From NCBI GenBank assembly GCA_964537925.1, contig CAZICV010000005.1, positions 124,001 to 188,000 of the forward strand: a stretch of 64,000 nt of DNA. Reading direction: 5' to 3'. This DNA is from SLDF01 sp964537925 (lineage in GTDB: Bacteria; Bacteroidota; Bacteroidia; Chitinophagales; Saprospiraceae). Of the stretch, positions 26,357 to 35,346 are shown piece after piece. The position numbers and the translations under genes are program-made. The stretch's first letter is position 1; each line of letters opens with the position of its first letter. The notes beneath the pieces were generated by a model. It was not told the DNA's origin, did no database searches, and saw only the letters and a list, made by a program, of their open reading frames with translations.

Positions 26357-27112
26357 ATGCACAGAATTATTTTATCCTTGTCTTTTCTGCTGCTGTTGAC
26401 TGGAGTAGTGGATGCACAGCGATTCAGCACCTACAAGTTCGGTGTACAGTTCAAAGGACCGGTTATCAGTATACTGACGGCCAATGACAGCAGGATCAGC
26501 GCCAACGGAGTCAATCTTTCATACGGTTTTGGCCTCCAGGCGGAATTCGGGTTCACAGACAATGTCTACCTGAGTGCGGGTCTGGGTTTTGCCGGCAATG
26601 TAGGTGGTGTACTCAAGCACGATATAGGGGGCAATCTCTGGCCGGAAGCCAGGCTTACGAACCCCGATTTCAATACAGGTATCAAGCCGCTCCCGGATGG
26701 TACCAGCCTGCGGTACAGGCTCAATATGCTTGAACTGCCTGTCTCGCTTAAGTTCTATTCACGCAGTGACGGCAACAGGCAGTTCTATTTCGAAGCACCT
26801 GCACTTTCGCTGGGTATCGTGATCCGTTCCAGGGGGGCTATCACAGCAGACGGACTGCGGCTTGAGGACCAGAAGATCAACGAGGAGACCAGGCTTTTGA
26901 ACCTGGGGCTCGGAGGTGGCCTAGGGGTCACGTATGATCTCGGTTTTGCTGAGGCTCAGATCGGCCTTCAGTACAATTGGATATTTACCGATGTGGTCAG
27001 GAACAATGGCCGGAAAGCCATAGATACGGGTAGCGGCAACTTCACCCAGTTGGACGAGAACTCCCGCAACAACATGCACCTCATCGGTATCAAATTAGCT
27101 CTATTGTTTTAA
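26357..27112 (+). CDS. PorT-like outer-membrane beta-barrel protein
   Basis: 251 residues with a signal peptide (ends VVDAQ near residue 21) and eight or so amphipathic strands, ending IGIKLALLF with a C-terminal Phe, as expected for insertion by BAM. It fits the outer-membrane beta-barrel group that includes PorT of the T9SS, but the group is broad and I cannot tell true PorT from a paralogue. nadC starts 9 bases after it. Confidence 0.75.
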   Translation: MHRIILSLSFLLLLTGVVDAQRFSTYKFGVQFKGPVISILTANDSRISANGVNLSYGFGLQAEFGFTDNVYLSAGLGFAGNVGGVLKHDIGGNLWPEARLTNPDFNTGIKPLPDGTSLRYRLNMLELPVSLKFYSRSDGNRQFYFEAPALSLGIVIRSRGAITADGLRLEDQKINEETRLLNLGLGGGLGVTYDLGFAEAQIGLQYNWIFTDVVRNNGRKAIDTGSGNFTQLDENSRNNMHLIGIKLALLF

Positions 27113-27121
27113 GTAAGTTGC

Positions 27122-27973
27122 ATGCGCCCGGATACCCAATACCTGCAATCCTTTATAGCTGCATCCCTCCAGGAAGATGTGGGCAGCGGAGATCATACTT
27201 CGGAAGCCTGCATCCCGGCGGATGCACGGTCCAGGGCCAGGCTGCTGGTCAAAGACCACGGCGTGATTGCTGGGGTTGAGCTGGCACAGATGATATTCCG
27301 CTATGTGGACCCTGCTGCTGTGGTACAGATCCGCATCGAAGACGGCGGAGATGTGGCTTACGGGGACATCGTATTTGAAGTAGAAGCCAATACAAGGGCT
27401 TTGCTCAAGGCTGAACGCCTGGTCCTGAATGCCATGCAGCGCATGAGTGGTATCGCCAATCTCAGCAACAGGTTCGCTTTCGAGGTAGAGGGTCTGCCGG
27501 TACGTATACTGGATACCCGCAAGACGACTCCGCTCGTCCGTGCGCTGGAAAAATGGGCTGTGAAGATCGGAGGCTGTGACAACTATCGTTTCGGGCTGTA
27601 CGACTGGTTCATGATCAAGGACAACCATATTGATGCATGTGGCGGGATCACGGGTGCGATCGACAGGGTACACACCTACATGCAGGAACAGGGCCTCAAC
27701 CTGGGTATTACGATCGAAGTGCGCAACTTGCTGGAGCTGGAAGAGGTGCTTTACAGGGGAGATGTCACGCGCATCATGCTGGACAACTTTGAGGTGCCTC
27801 TCATGTCAGAGGCGGTCCAGATCATCGGCGGGCGATTCGAGACGGAAGCATCGGGAGGTGTGTCGCTGCGCAATGTGCGCAAGATAGCGCAGACCGGGGT
27901 AGACTTTATCTCGGTAGGGGCGCTCACGCATTCAGCAGGTACACTCGATATGAGCCTGAAGATTGTCAAGTAA
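27122..27973 (+). CDS. nadC: Nicotinate-nucleotide diphosphorylase (carboxylating)
   Basis: Turns quinolinate and PRPP into nicotinate mononucleotide in de novo NAD synthesis. The 283 residues carry LQEDVGSGDHTSEAC, ILDTRKTTPLVRALEKWAV, GGCDNYRFGLYDWFMIKDN (substrate-binding) and FISVGALTHSA at the phosphate site. Length is standard. It appears cotranscribed with the PorT-like gene. Together with nadE at 31275 it covers two steps of NAD synthesis in 6 kb. Confidence 0.96.
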   Translation: MRPDTQYLQSFIAASLQEDVGSGDHTSEACIPADARSRARLLVKDHGVIAGVELAQMIFRYVDPAAVVQIRIEDGGDVAYGDIVFEVEANTRALLKAERLVLNAMQRMSGIANLSNRFAFEVEGLPVRILDTRKTTPLVRALEKWAVKIGGCDNYRFGLYDWFMIKDNHIDACGGITGAIDRVHTYMQEQGLNLGITIEVRNLLELEEVLYRGDVTRIMLDNFEVPLMSEAVQIIGGRFETEASGGVSLRNVRKIAQTGVDFISVGALTHSAGTLDMSLKIVK

Positions 27974-28080
27974 TCTTCGTTCAGCTGTTTTTCCTGATTT
28001 CCCGGATCCACCATCTTGGTCCGGAGACCTTCACTGTGAAATAATATATACGAGCAGGAGGTATGCCTGTAGGGTATGCA

Positions 28081-28188
28081 TCACACAGGGTGTTTCAGTA
28101 CGATGGCTACGAAGAGTAGCAGAGCTATAAGTACCAGCCAGAAGCGAAGGTCCTTGTAGAATAACCTGGAAGAGTTTTGTCCGATCAT
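28081..28188 (-). CDS. Possible 35-residue single-helix membrane protein
   Basis: A short frame ending LRFWLVLIALLLFVAIVLKH has one strong membrane helix preceded by a polar N-terminus (MIGQNSSRLFYKD). It lies 115 bases after the pyrD stop on the same strand. The frame is open further upstream into pyrD, but that portion is not protein-like, so I take the last ATG (28188). The start and even the coding status are uncertain; the hydrophobic pattern with a charged end is the only support. Confidence 0.35.
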   Translation of the reverse strand: MIGQNSSRLFYKDLRFWLVLIALLLFVAIVLKHPV

Positions 28189-28303
28189 TTCCCGCACGTG
28201 TCTATCAGTTTTGTTCGCAGTGATAGCCAGTATAAGCCAAAAATGATGCCATAGTTTTTTGTGATAATATGACAGCATGGGTGCGGCCTGGAACATATCC
28301 GTT

Positions 28304-29335
28304 TTAAATTGCTTCGAGTATTTGCCGCACAAAAGCCGGTCCACGGTAGATCAGACCTGAGTATATCTGTACCAGATCGGCGCCTAACCGCATCTTTTCC
28401 AGTGCATCCCCCGGGCTGACAATCCCGCCTACTCCGATGATCGTTTTCTGAAGTGGCAATTTGGCCCTTAACAGTTTCAGGACATCGTTTGACGGGGCGA
28501 ATACGGGTGCACCGCTGAGGCCGCCTGCGCCGATCTCATTCAGCTTGCTTTCAGGTGTTTTCAGGTTTGCAGGGCGTTGTACCGTCGTATTGGTCGCGAT
28601 GATACCTTCCAGCGCCGATTCTGTGGTGATCTCTACGATATCGTCGATCTGTACCTGGTCAAGGTCCGGTGCGATCTTGAGGAGCAGCGGTCTGGGTGTG
28701 GCTGACTTGTGGTTATGATCCTGAAGGGTCAACAGCAGGCGGCGGAGCGGCTCTTTGTCCTGGAGCGCTCTCAGGCCTGGTGTATTGGGCGAACTCACAT
28801 TGATCACAAAGTAGTCTACGAGATCCCCCAGGCGCTGCAGGCAGATTACATAGTCTTCCGTAGCGGTTTCATTGGGGGTATCCTTGTTTTTGCCAATGTT
28901 CCCGCCAAGAATGAAATCTCTTTTGCCAAGTCGTTCCAGCCGCTCAGCGAGCTTTTCGACGCCCTCATTGTTGAACCCCATCCGGTTGATCAATGCTTCG
29001 TCGGCGGGTAGCCTGAACAGTCTTGGGACTGGGTTGCCTTGCTGTGGACGTGGCGTCACTGTGCCTACTTCTATAAAGCCAAAACCAAGCCGGCTCACAA
29101 TATCGAGGTATCTGCCGTCCTTGTCAAAACCGGCACCCAGGCCTACGGGATTTGGAAAAGTGAGTCCCATTCGCTGAGTGACCAGCCGGTCGTCACGCAG
29201 GGACCACTGATGTTGCAGCAGGCTGCTGATCAGTGGCAGATGAAATCCGATGCGGGCCAGGTCGATGGTGAGACGATGTGCTTTTTCCGGTTCCATCCGG
29301 AACAACAGTGGTTTCAGGATCTGTCCGTACAGCAT
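28304..29335 (-). CDS. pyrD: Dihydroorotate dehydrogenase (quinone), class 2
   Basis: FMN enzyme that oxidises dihydroorotate to orotate and passes electrons to quinone, the fourth step of pyrimidine synthesis. The 343 residues include the N-terminal membrane-associating helices of class 2, the FMN site GLGAGFDKDGRY, NVSSPNTPGLR (catalytic Ser region), IIATNTT and GVGGIVSPGDALEKM. It starts 2 bases after the dnaX stop, so the two share a transcript. Confidence 0.96.
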   Translation of the reverse strand: MLYGQILKPLLFRMEPEKAHRLTIDLARIGFHLPLISSLLQHQWSLRDDRLVTQRMGLTFPNPVGLGAGFDKDGRYLDIVSRLGFGFIEVGTVTPRPQQGNPVPRLFRLPADEALINRMGFNNEGVEKLAERLERLGKRDFILGGNIGKNKDTPNETATEDYVICLQRLGDLVDYFVINVSSPNTPGLRALQDKEPLRRLLLTLQDHNHKSATPRPLLLKIAPDLDQVQIDDIVEITTESALEGIIATNTTVQRPANLKTPESKLNEIGAGGLSGAPVFAPSNDVLKLLRAKLPLQKTIIGVGGIVSPGDALEKMRLGADLVQIYSGLIYRGPAFVRQILEAI

Positions 29336-29337
29336 AG

Positions 29338-31113
29338 CTATTCTTCTGCTTTGAGTTTGAGTTCCTCTATGAGTTTATCCACGAGTGGATTTTGCTCGCG
29401 GAAATACGTATACTTTTCCCGCCCTGACAAGGGTCTTGCCGTAGTATCCTCTTCCGGGGCCAGAGATGGGTCGGTTTCTATTTCCATAGAGAGCGCCGGG
29501 GCCCGGAGGCTTTTCCGCAGGTGTTCGATGAGGCCGGTTTCCTGCAGGATCATATTCCGGGCCAGTTGTGTGCCGACCCTTACACGGAGATGCATGCCTT
29601 CTATACGTGGGGCAGCGCCACCTAGTACGGTCTGTAGCGACCTTGATCCGGCCCCGTCGGAGTAGGCTTGCCATGCCGATTCGAGGCTGGCCTGGTCCAG
29701 GAGCATTTCTTCATGGGCACTGTGCGCGGTTTCCCGGTGTACTTCGGAGGCCCATTCATCATTTTTCTTGAGGGAGGGCAGCAGTCTCAGTTTTTCTTTT
29801 TTGCCGGGCGGTGTCTCCTGGGGCGGATCCGGCCTGGCTGGCGACGCGTTCTCAGCCAGGACTACTGCTGACTTCTGCGGTGCCGGAGTTGCCGCAGCCG
29901 GGTCTGTAGCGACAGGAGACCTGTCTTCCGGGGCCGGGGCAACTAAATGGCCTGGCTGGCCCTCAGGCTTTTTTTTTTCAGACTCTCCGACTCCGTTCAG
30001 CGGAAGCGCTGCAGTGGTTGCACGCCGTATGTAGGTGAGCTTGATCAGTGCGATCTCCAGGTGCAACCTCTTGTTGCGTGCAGTCCTGTACTGTACATCG
30101 CATTCATTGAGCAGATCCAATGCTGCCACCAGGAAAGAGGCGCTGGCCATAAAAGCCTGCTCCTGGTATTTGTCGCGCAGTTCATCCGTATATTCCAGTA
30201 GCTGGAGTGTCGCTTCGTCCTTGCAGACAAGCAGGTTCCGGAAGTGCTCGGCCAGCCCGAAGAGGAACGTATCCGGCTCAAATCCCTTGTACAGCACGTC
30301 ATTGAATATCCTGAGCACAACGGGCAGGTCCTCTATCAGCAGGGCATCTGTGATCCGCAGGTAGACGTCATAGTCAAGTATATTGAGCTGCGTGATCACA
30401 CCCTGGTATGACAACCGGCCCTGACCTGCGCTGACCAACCGGTCAAACAGTGAAAGTGCGTCGCGCAACGCACCGTCGGCTTTCTGAGCGATCACATGGA
30501 GGGCGGCCTCTTCCGCTTCTACCTGTTCGAGCGTCGAGAGCCGGCGCAGGTGTCCGGCTATTTCAGGAACGGGTATCCGGCGGAAGTCATAGGTCTGGCA
30601 CCTGGATAGGATCGTCGGCAGTATTTTGTGTTTTTCTGTCGTCGCAAGTATGAAGATCGCGTAGGCGGGTGGCTCTTCGAGTGTCTTCAGAAAAGCATTG
30701 AAAGCGGCCTGCGACAGCATATGTACCTCATCTATGATGAAGACCTTGTAACGCCCTGCCTGGGGAGGGATTCTCACCTGCTCTACCAGGGAGCGGATAT
30801 GCTCGACGGAGTTGTTGGACGCTGCGTCCAGCTCTATAATATTGAAAGACGCATTGCTGTCGAAGGATGTACAGGACTCACAGGCTCCGCAAGGCTCAAA
30901 CTGGTCCGTTTTCTGTGCACAGTTGATGAGCTTGGCGAGGATACGGGCACAGGTAGTCTTGCCGACGCCTCGCGGCCCGCAGAAGAGGAAAGCATGGGCA
31001 AGATGCTCTGTCCGGAGCGCATTCTTGAGCGTAGCGGAGATATGTTCCTGCCCCACTACATCCTCGAATCGCTGCGGGCGGTATTTTCTTGCAGAAACCA
31101 GAAATGCGGTCAT
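29338..31113 (-). CDS. dnaX: DNA polymerase III subunits gamma and tau
   Basis: Clamp-loader ATPase, 591 residues. Walker A is GPRGVGKTTCAR, the zinc module CAQKTDQFEPCGACESC, Walker B/DExx IIDEVHMLSQAAFN, and the sensor 1 region ILATTEKHKIL. Domain III ends near residue 360; a Pro/Ala/Glu-rich linker (about 370-460) precedes a small C-terminal domain that ends in RPLSGREKYTYFREQNP. I looked for the A-rich slippery site that makes gamma by frameshifting: a run of eight A residues in the coding strand is present in the linker at about 29971-29978, which could in principle serve. Confidence 0.95.
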   Translation of the reverse strand: MTAFLVSARKYRPQRFEDVVGQEHISATLKNALRTEHLAHAFLFCGPRGVGKTTCARILAKLINCAQKTDQFEPCGACESCTSFDSNASFNIIELDAASNNSVEHIRSLVEQVRIPPQAGRYKVFIIDEVHMLSQAAFNAFLKTLEEPPAYAIFILATTEKHKILPTILSRCQTYDFRRIPVPEIAGHLRRLSTLEQVEAEEAALHVIAQKADGALRDALSLFDRLVSAGQGRLSYQGVITQLNILDYDVYLRITDALLIEDLPVVLRIFNDVLYKGFEPDTFLFGLAEHFRNLLVCKDEATLQLLEYTDELRDKYQEQAFMASASFLVAALDLLNECDVQYRTARNKRLHLEIALIKLTYIRRATTAALPLNGVGESEKKKPEGQPGHLVAPAPEDRSPVATDPAAATPAPQKSAVVLAENASPARPDPPQETPPGKKEKLRLLPSLKKNDEWASEVHRETAHSAHEEMLLDQASLESAWQAYSDGAGSRSLQTVLGGAAPRIEGMHLRVRVGTQLARNMILQETGLIEHLRKSLRAPALSMEIETDPSLAPEEDTTARPLSGREKYTYFREQNPLVDKLIEELKLKAEE

Positions 31114-31137
31114 GGTACTCTCTTCCTGATGCGGCTA

Positions 31138-31145
31138 CAAAGGTA
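31138..31145 (-). promoter_or_regulatory. Candidate promoter -7 box of dnaX-pyrD
   Basis: Minus-strand TACCTTTG, the same 8-mer found before the PpiD-like gene and tatA, lies 24 bases before the dnaX ATG. Confidence 0.5.
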
Positions 31146-31274
31146 CGTTTTTATCCCGGCATCGTACACGGAAAGCGGCCGACTGTCCGACATACCCAAA
31201 CTATCCGATGCCTGTCCGTATATAGACGGAAAGGTTGTTAATTTGCGTTCATCAGACTACAATCTCTTAGAAGT

Positions 31275-32915
31275 ATGAAGATCACACTGGCCCAACTGGA
31301 CTATATCGTAGGAGACTTCGAGGGCAATACCGCCAAGATCCTGTCGGCGATCGAAAAAGCGAGAGCGGCGGGCAGCGAACTGGTTTGTTTCAGTGAGTTG
31401 AGTATCTGCGGGTATCCTCCCAGGGATTTCCTCGAGTTTACAGATTTTATCGATCGTTGCGATGCTGCAGTTGCAAAGATCGCCGGGCATACTGCCGGTA
31501 TAGGGGTGTTGTTGGGTGCACCGGTACGCAACCCGGTACCGGAAGGGAAGGACCTGTTCAATGCCGCTGTTTTCCTGGCAGACGGGAAGATCCGCCATAT
31601 CTATCACAAGAGCCTGCTGCCGACCTACGATGTGTTCGATGAGTATCGTTACTTCGAACCGGGACGGACCTTTGACCTGATAGAATGGAGGGGGACAAAG
31701 ATCGCACTGACGGTCTGTGAAGACATCTGGAATATAGGCAATGAAAACCCGCTGTACACTATCTGCCCGCTGGATCAGATGCGGCCTCATGCGCCGGACC
31801 TGATCATCAATCTGTCCGCCTCCCCGTTTTCATACAGTCACGCAGCGACCCGGATCGACCTGGTGCGCGCCAATGTGCTGCGCTATGGTTTGCCCATGAT
31901 CTACGTCAACCAGACAGGAGCGCAGACAGAGATCCTATTTGACGGCGGGTCGCTGGTCGTATGTGCAGACAGTACCGTGCATACGGAATTGCCATATTTT
32001 GCAGAGTGCGTGACGACGGTCGACCTGGAGGAGGTCATGCAGTGTAAAGGTGGCGAGGGTGAGCAGCCAAAAGAGAAGCCGGCGCTGATCTACCAGGCCC
32101 TCGTATGCGGGATAAGGGATTATTTCGCCAAACTGGGATTGCGCAGGGCGATCCTCGGTCTCTCGGGCGGTATAGATTCCGCCGTGACTGCAGTGCTGGC
32201 CGTCGCTGCGCTCGGGCGCGACAATGTGTATGCACTTCTGATGCCGAGCCCGTATTCGAGTGGTCATAGTGTAGATGATGCGAAGCAGTTGGCAGAAAAC
32301 CTGGGCATCGGACACCAGGTCATACCGATAGGTTCTGTATACCAGGCTTATCTTGACCTGCTGGAGCCCCACTTCGAAAACCGTCCGTTCGATGTGACGG
32401 AAGAGAACATACAGGCCCGCAATCGCGGTATGATCCTCATGGCGTTTGCCAACAAGCTTGGATACGTACTGCTCAACACGACGAACAAAAGTGAGATGGC
32501 CGTAGGGTACGGGACTTTGTACGGGGATATGTGCGGCGGTATATCCGTACTGGGAGACGTGTACAAAACGGAGGTCTACGAACTGGCTGCCTATATCAAC
32601 AAATCCGCCGAGCTGATACCGGTCAACAGCATCACAAAAGCGCCTTCGGCGGAACTGCGGCCCGAACAGAAAGACAGCGATAGCTTGCCGGAGTACGGTA
32701 CGCTGGACCAGGTCCTCTACCAATACATAGAGCAGCGCAAAGGTCCCGCAGAGATCATAGCCATGGGCTATGACAAGGCGATCGTAGACAGGGCGTTACG
32801 ACTGGTCAATATGAATGAATTCAAACGACATCAGACGGCCCCCGTCCTGCGTGTATCTCCCAAGGCTTTCGGTATAGGCAGGCGTATGCCGATAGTGGGC
32901 AGGTATCTGAGCTAG
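31275..32915 (+). CDS. nadE: Glutamine-dependent NAD+ synthetase
   Basis: Amidates nicotinate adenine dinucleotide to NAD. The 546 residues combine an N-terminal nitrilase-like glutaminase domain (CFSELSICGYPPRD with the catalytic Glu; YHKSLLPTYDVFDE with Lys; ALTVCEDIW with Cys) and a C-terminal PP-loop synthetase (LGLSGGIDSAVTAVLA, TTNKSEMAVGYGTLYGDM). This two-domain form uses glutamine directly as nitrogen donor. It converges with miaA, 29 bases away. Confidence 0.96.
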   Translation: MKITLAQLDYIVGDFEGNTAKILSAIEKARAAGSELVCFSELSICGYPPRDFLEFTDFIDRCDAAVAKIAGHTAGIGVLLGAPVRNPVPEGKDLFNAAVFLADGKIRHIYHKSLLPTYDVFDEYRYFEPGRTFDLIEWRGTKIALTVCEDIWNIGNENPLYTICPLDQMRPHAPDLIINLSASPFSYSHAATRIDLVRANVLRYGLPMIYVNQTGAQTEILFDGGSLVVCADSTVHTELPYFAECVTTVDLEEVMQCKGGEGEQPKEKPALIYQALVCGIRDYFAKLGLRRAILGLSGGIDSAVTAVLAVAALGRDNVYALLMPSPYSSGHSVDDAKQLAENLGIGHQVIPIGSVYQAYLDLLEPHFENRPFDVTEENIQARNRGMILMAFANKLGYVLLNTTNKSEMAVGYGTLYGDMCGGISVLGDVYKTEVYELAAYINKSAELIPVNSITKAPSAELRPEQKDSDSLPEYGTLDQVLYQYIEQRKGPAEIIAMGYDKAIVDRALRLVNMNEFKRHQTAPVLRVSPKAFGIGRRMPIVGRYLS

Positions 32916-32944
32916 AAGACGCGCCTGTATCTATGTGGGTCAAG

Positions 32945-33859
32945 TCACTCCCGGCCATCGATATAGCGGTGCATGTCGCGATCGTCCGAAGGCGTGAATA
33001 TGGGGCCTCCGGCGTATTTACGCAACCAGGTCTCCTGTCGTTTGGCGTAGTTGCGGGTGTGTTGGCATATTTTCAACCTGCAGGTCTCCTGGTCGTACAA
33101 CCCATCGAAGTAATTAAACACTTCCGTATAGCCGACTGTCCGGAGTGCATTGAGATGCCTGTGGGGATGGAGCCTCCTGCATTCTTCAATGAGTCCTGCA
33201 GCGAAAAAGCTGTCGACTCGCCGGTTGATGCGCTCATAGAGCAACTCACGGGCCATGCCGATCTGCAGGTACAGGTGTCTGAAGGGCCGTTGTTGCCCGG
33301 CGCCTGTGCGGAATGAACTGAAGCTGCGTCCCGTAGAGCGGATGACCGAGAGGGCGCGAAGTATGCGTTGGGGGTTGTCCCGGTCTACCAGGTGATAATA
33401 TGCCGGGTCTTTTTCGAGCAGCTCTGCAAGCAACGGTTGTAGTCCTGCAGCCTGGTACTCGGTATCCAGCTTGCCGGACAGTTCGGCTGGTATAGATGGG
33501 AACTGGTCCAGCCCGTGAGAAAGAGCCCTGAGGTACAATCCAGAGCCGCCGCAGGCGATCAGTACGTCTTTCTCTGTAAATCGCTCTTCGATCAGTGCCA
33601 ATGCATCCTGTTCAAATCGCCCGACATCGTAGTCCTCGAAGATAGACCGGCTGTTGATGAAATGATGTCTGACCCGCTCGAGCTGTGTTTTATCCGGTTT
33701 GGCCGTTGCCGCGTCCATTTCTTTGTAGAACTGCCTGCTGTCGGCCGAAATAACTTCCGTGTGGTGTCGCTCAGCCAGTCTTATGGCGACATCTGTCTTG
33801 CCTGCAGCTGTGGGGCCGCATACTATGATCAGCAGCTTGTCTTTGATATCGAGCGCCAT
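32945..33859 (-). CDS. miaA: tRNA dimethylallyltransferase
   Basis: Adds the dimethylallyl group to N6 of A37 in tRNAs that read codons starting with U. The 304 residues contain the P-loop CGPTAAGKTDVA, the substrate motif ISADSRQFYKEMDAATAKP, ACGGSGLYLRAL and the C-terminal RNA-binding TRNYAKRQETWLRK. Slightly shorter than the E. coli protein but normal for Bacteroidota. It is divergent from the acyltransferase gene. Confidence 0.96.
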   Translation of the reverse strand: MALDIKDKLLIIVCGPTAAGKTDVAIRLAERHHTEVISADSRQFYKEMDAATAKPDKTQLERVRHHFINSRSIFEDYDVGRFEQDALALIEERFTEKDVLIACGGSGLYLRALSHGLDQFPSIPAELSGKLDTEYQAAGLQPLLAELLEKDPAYYHLVDRDNPQRILRALSVIRSTGRSFSSFRTGAGQQRPFRHLYLQIGMARELLYERINRRVDSFFAAGLIEECRRLHPHRHLNALRTVGYTEVFNYFDGLYDQETCRLKICQHTRNYAKRQETWLRKYAGGPIFTPSDDRDMHRYIDGRE

Positions 33860-33871
33860 CGCTTATTTTTG
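33842..33871 (+). promoter_or_regulatory. Promoter of the PlsC-like acyltransferase
   Basis: -33 TTTG (33842-33845, inside the 5' end of miaA) and -7 TATTTTTG (33864-33871) are 18 bases apart. The implied transcript start near 33878 leaves room for the ATG at 33916 but not for the TTG at 33886. Confidence 0.6.
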
Positions 33872-33915
33872 TAGCCGCTTTTTTATTGCGCGAAGCAAAT
33901 ATCGCAAATAGCTGT

Positions 33916-35202
33916 ATGCTCTACCGGATTCTCCGCCCTATCGCCCGTATTGTAATCGGTATCTTTTTCAGAAAGATCCATATCTCACATCGGGAGCGGA
34001 TCCCGACCGGAGGGCCGATACTGATCGCTTCAAATCATCCGAACTCTTTCGCCGAGCCTTGCATCATTGCCTGTTACCAGCGGAGAGAGCTGCACTTCCT
34101 GGTGAGGGGGGATATGTTCAAGAAACCGGCTCTTGCCTGGTTGCTGAAGTATACAAACCAAATACCCATCTATCGGTTCAAGGACGGCTACAGCGACCTG
34201 AAGCGCAACGACGATACGTTTGAGCGTTGCTACGAGCACCTGGGGGCAGGCCGGGCGATCATGATCTTTTCTGAAGGGGGCAGCGTGTTTGAAAAACGCT
34301 TACGCCCCCTCAAAAAGGGTACGGCCCGCATGGCATTTGGGGCGTTGGAAAAGTACGGGGGAAATCTGGATCTCAGGATCGTGCCGCTGGGGGTCAACTA
34401 TACACACGGCGACCAGATGCGCAGCGAGGTCATGGCATCGTTTGCAGAGCCGATAGACGTGCGGCCTTTTTACGAAGAGTACAAGATGCAGCCGCAGCTT
34501 GCAGTCGCTCGTCTTACTGCATTGGTGGAGGCTCGTCTGCGTCCGGAAGTGGTGGATCTGCCGGTAGGTTTTCCGGACAGGATGTATGATGATGCTATGG
34601 ATATGATGGACGGTCTGCGTCCAGCCGGTTTCCTGCCCGTTGTGGTCGCTTCCGACGCCAGGCTTCGAAAGGAGCAGAGACTGGCAGCTACTTTGGCGGG
34701 CGCGGACGAACACGTACGTACAGCCTGGCAAGCCGAACTCTCAGAGATAAGCACTGTAATGCGTCGCCACGGAGCTTCCTTGCGGGATTTGTATCTGTTG
34801 CAAGCCCCTTCTGCAAAGCATGTCCTGTCCGCGATCTTGCTGTTGCCTGCAGCGATCCCGGGATGGCTTCTCAACCTGCCTGCGCTGTTGCTGGCTAATC
34901 GTCTGTCAGCAAAGGTCAAAAAGGCGATCGAGTTTTATACACCTGTTCGTATGGGCTCACTTTTGTTTCTGTCGCTGATTTTCCAGTTGACCTTATTGGC
35001 GATTGCCCTGGCTGCCGGCTGGTATCTTGTCGCCTTGCTTGCCGTGACTGCGCCGCTCACAGGATGGATATCCGTATACGTGGGTGAACAGTTGTCCGCG
35101 CTGACAAGGCATTTTTCATTGCGAAACATACCTGTGACCTTGCGTAGCGATCTGTGGGCACGCGCTTCGCGTCTTATGCGTACCTGGGAGGCACAGTCCT
35201 GA
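33916..35202 (+). CDS. Long PlsC-like glycerol-3-phosphate acyltransferase family protein
   Basis: 428 residues from the ATG at 33916 (MLYRILRPIARIVIG); the frame also opens at TTG 33886, too near the promoter. The acyltransferase domain has the first motif as SNHPNSFAEP, where the usual catalytic His-x4/5-Asp pair reads His-x5-Glu, and the glycerophosphate-binding motif FSEGGS. A second half contains two membrane helices (about residues 308-332 and 350-380). Such long forms are common in Bacteroidota and may acylate lipids other than lysophosphatidate. The Glu replacement is worth noting and may or may not affect activity. Confidence 0.85.
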   Translation: MLYRILRPIARIVIGIFFRKIHISHRERIPTGGPILIASNHPNSFAEPCIIACYQRRELHFLVRGDMFKKPALAWLLKYTNQIPIYRFKDGYSDLKRNDDTFERCYEHLGAGRAIMIFSEGGSVFEKRLRPLKKGTARMAFGALEKYGGNLDLRIVPLGVNYTHGDQMRSEVMASFAEPIDVRPFYEEYKMQPQLAVARLTALVEARLRPEVVDLPVGFPDRMYDDAMDMMDGLRPAGFLPVVVASDARLRKEQRLAATLAGADEHVRTAWQAELSEISTVMRRHGASLRDLYLLQAPSAKHVLSAILLLPAAIPGWLLNLPALLLANRLSAKVKKAIEFYTPVRMGSLLFLSLIFQLTLLAIALAAGWYLVALLAVTAPLTGWISVYVGEQLSALTRHFSLRNIPVTLRSDLWARASRLMRTWEAQS

Positions 35203-35346
35203 CGCGGACTGCTCTTCAGGCCGACTATTAATAGCCGCAGACCTGCGGACTGATCGCTATACGCTTTCTATTCTGGTCAAAAAGGCCCAACAAGCCATTT
35301 TAGCCTTTATTTTTACGGTACTGAACCAAATATACCTTCCTGCTAT

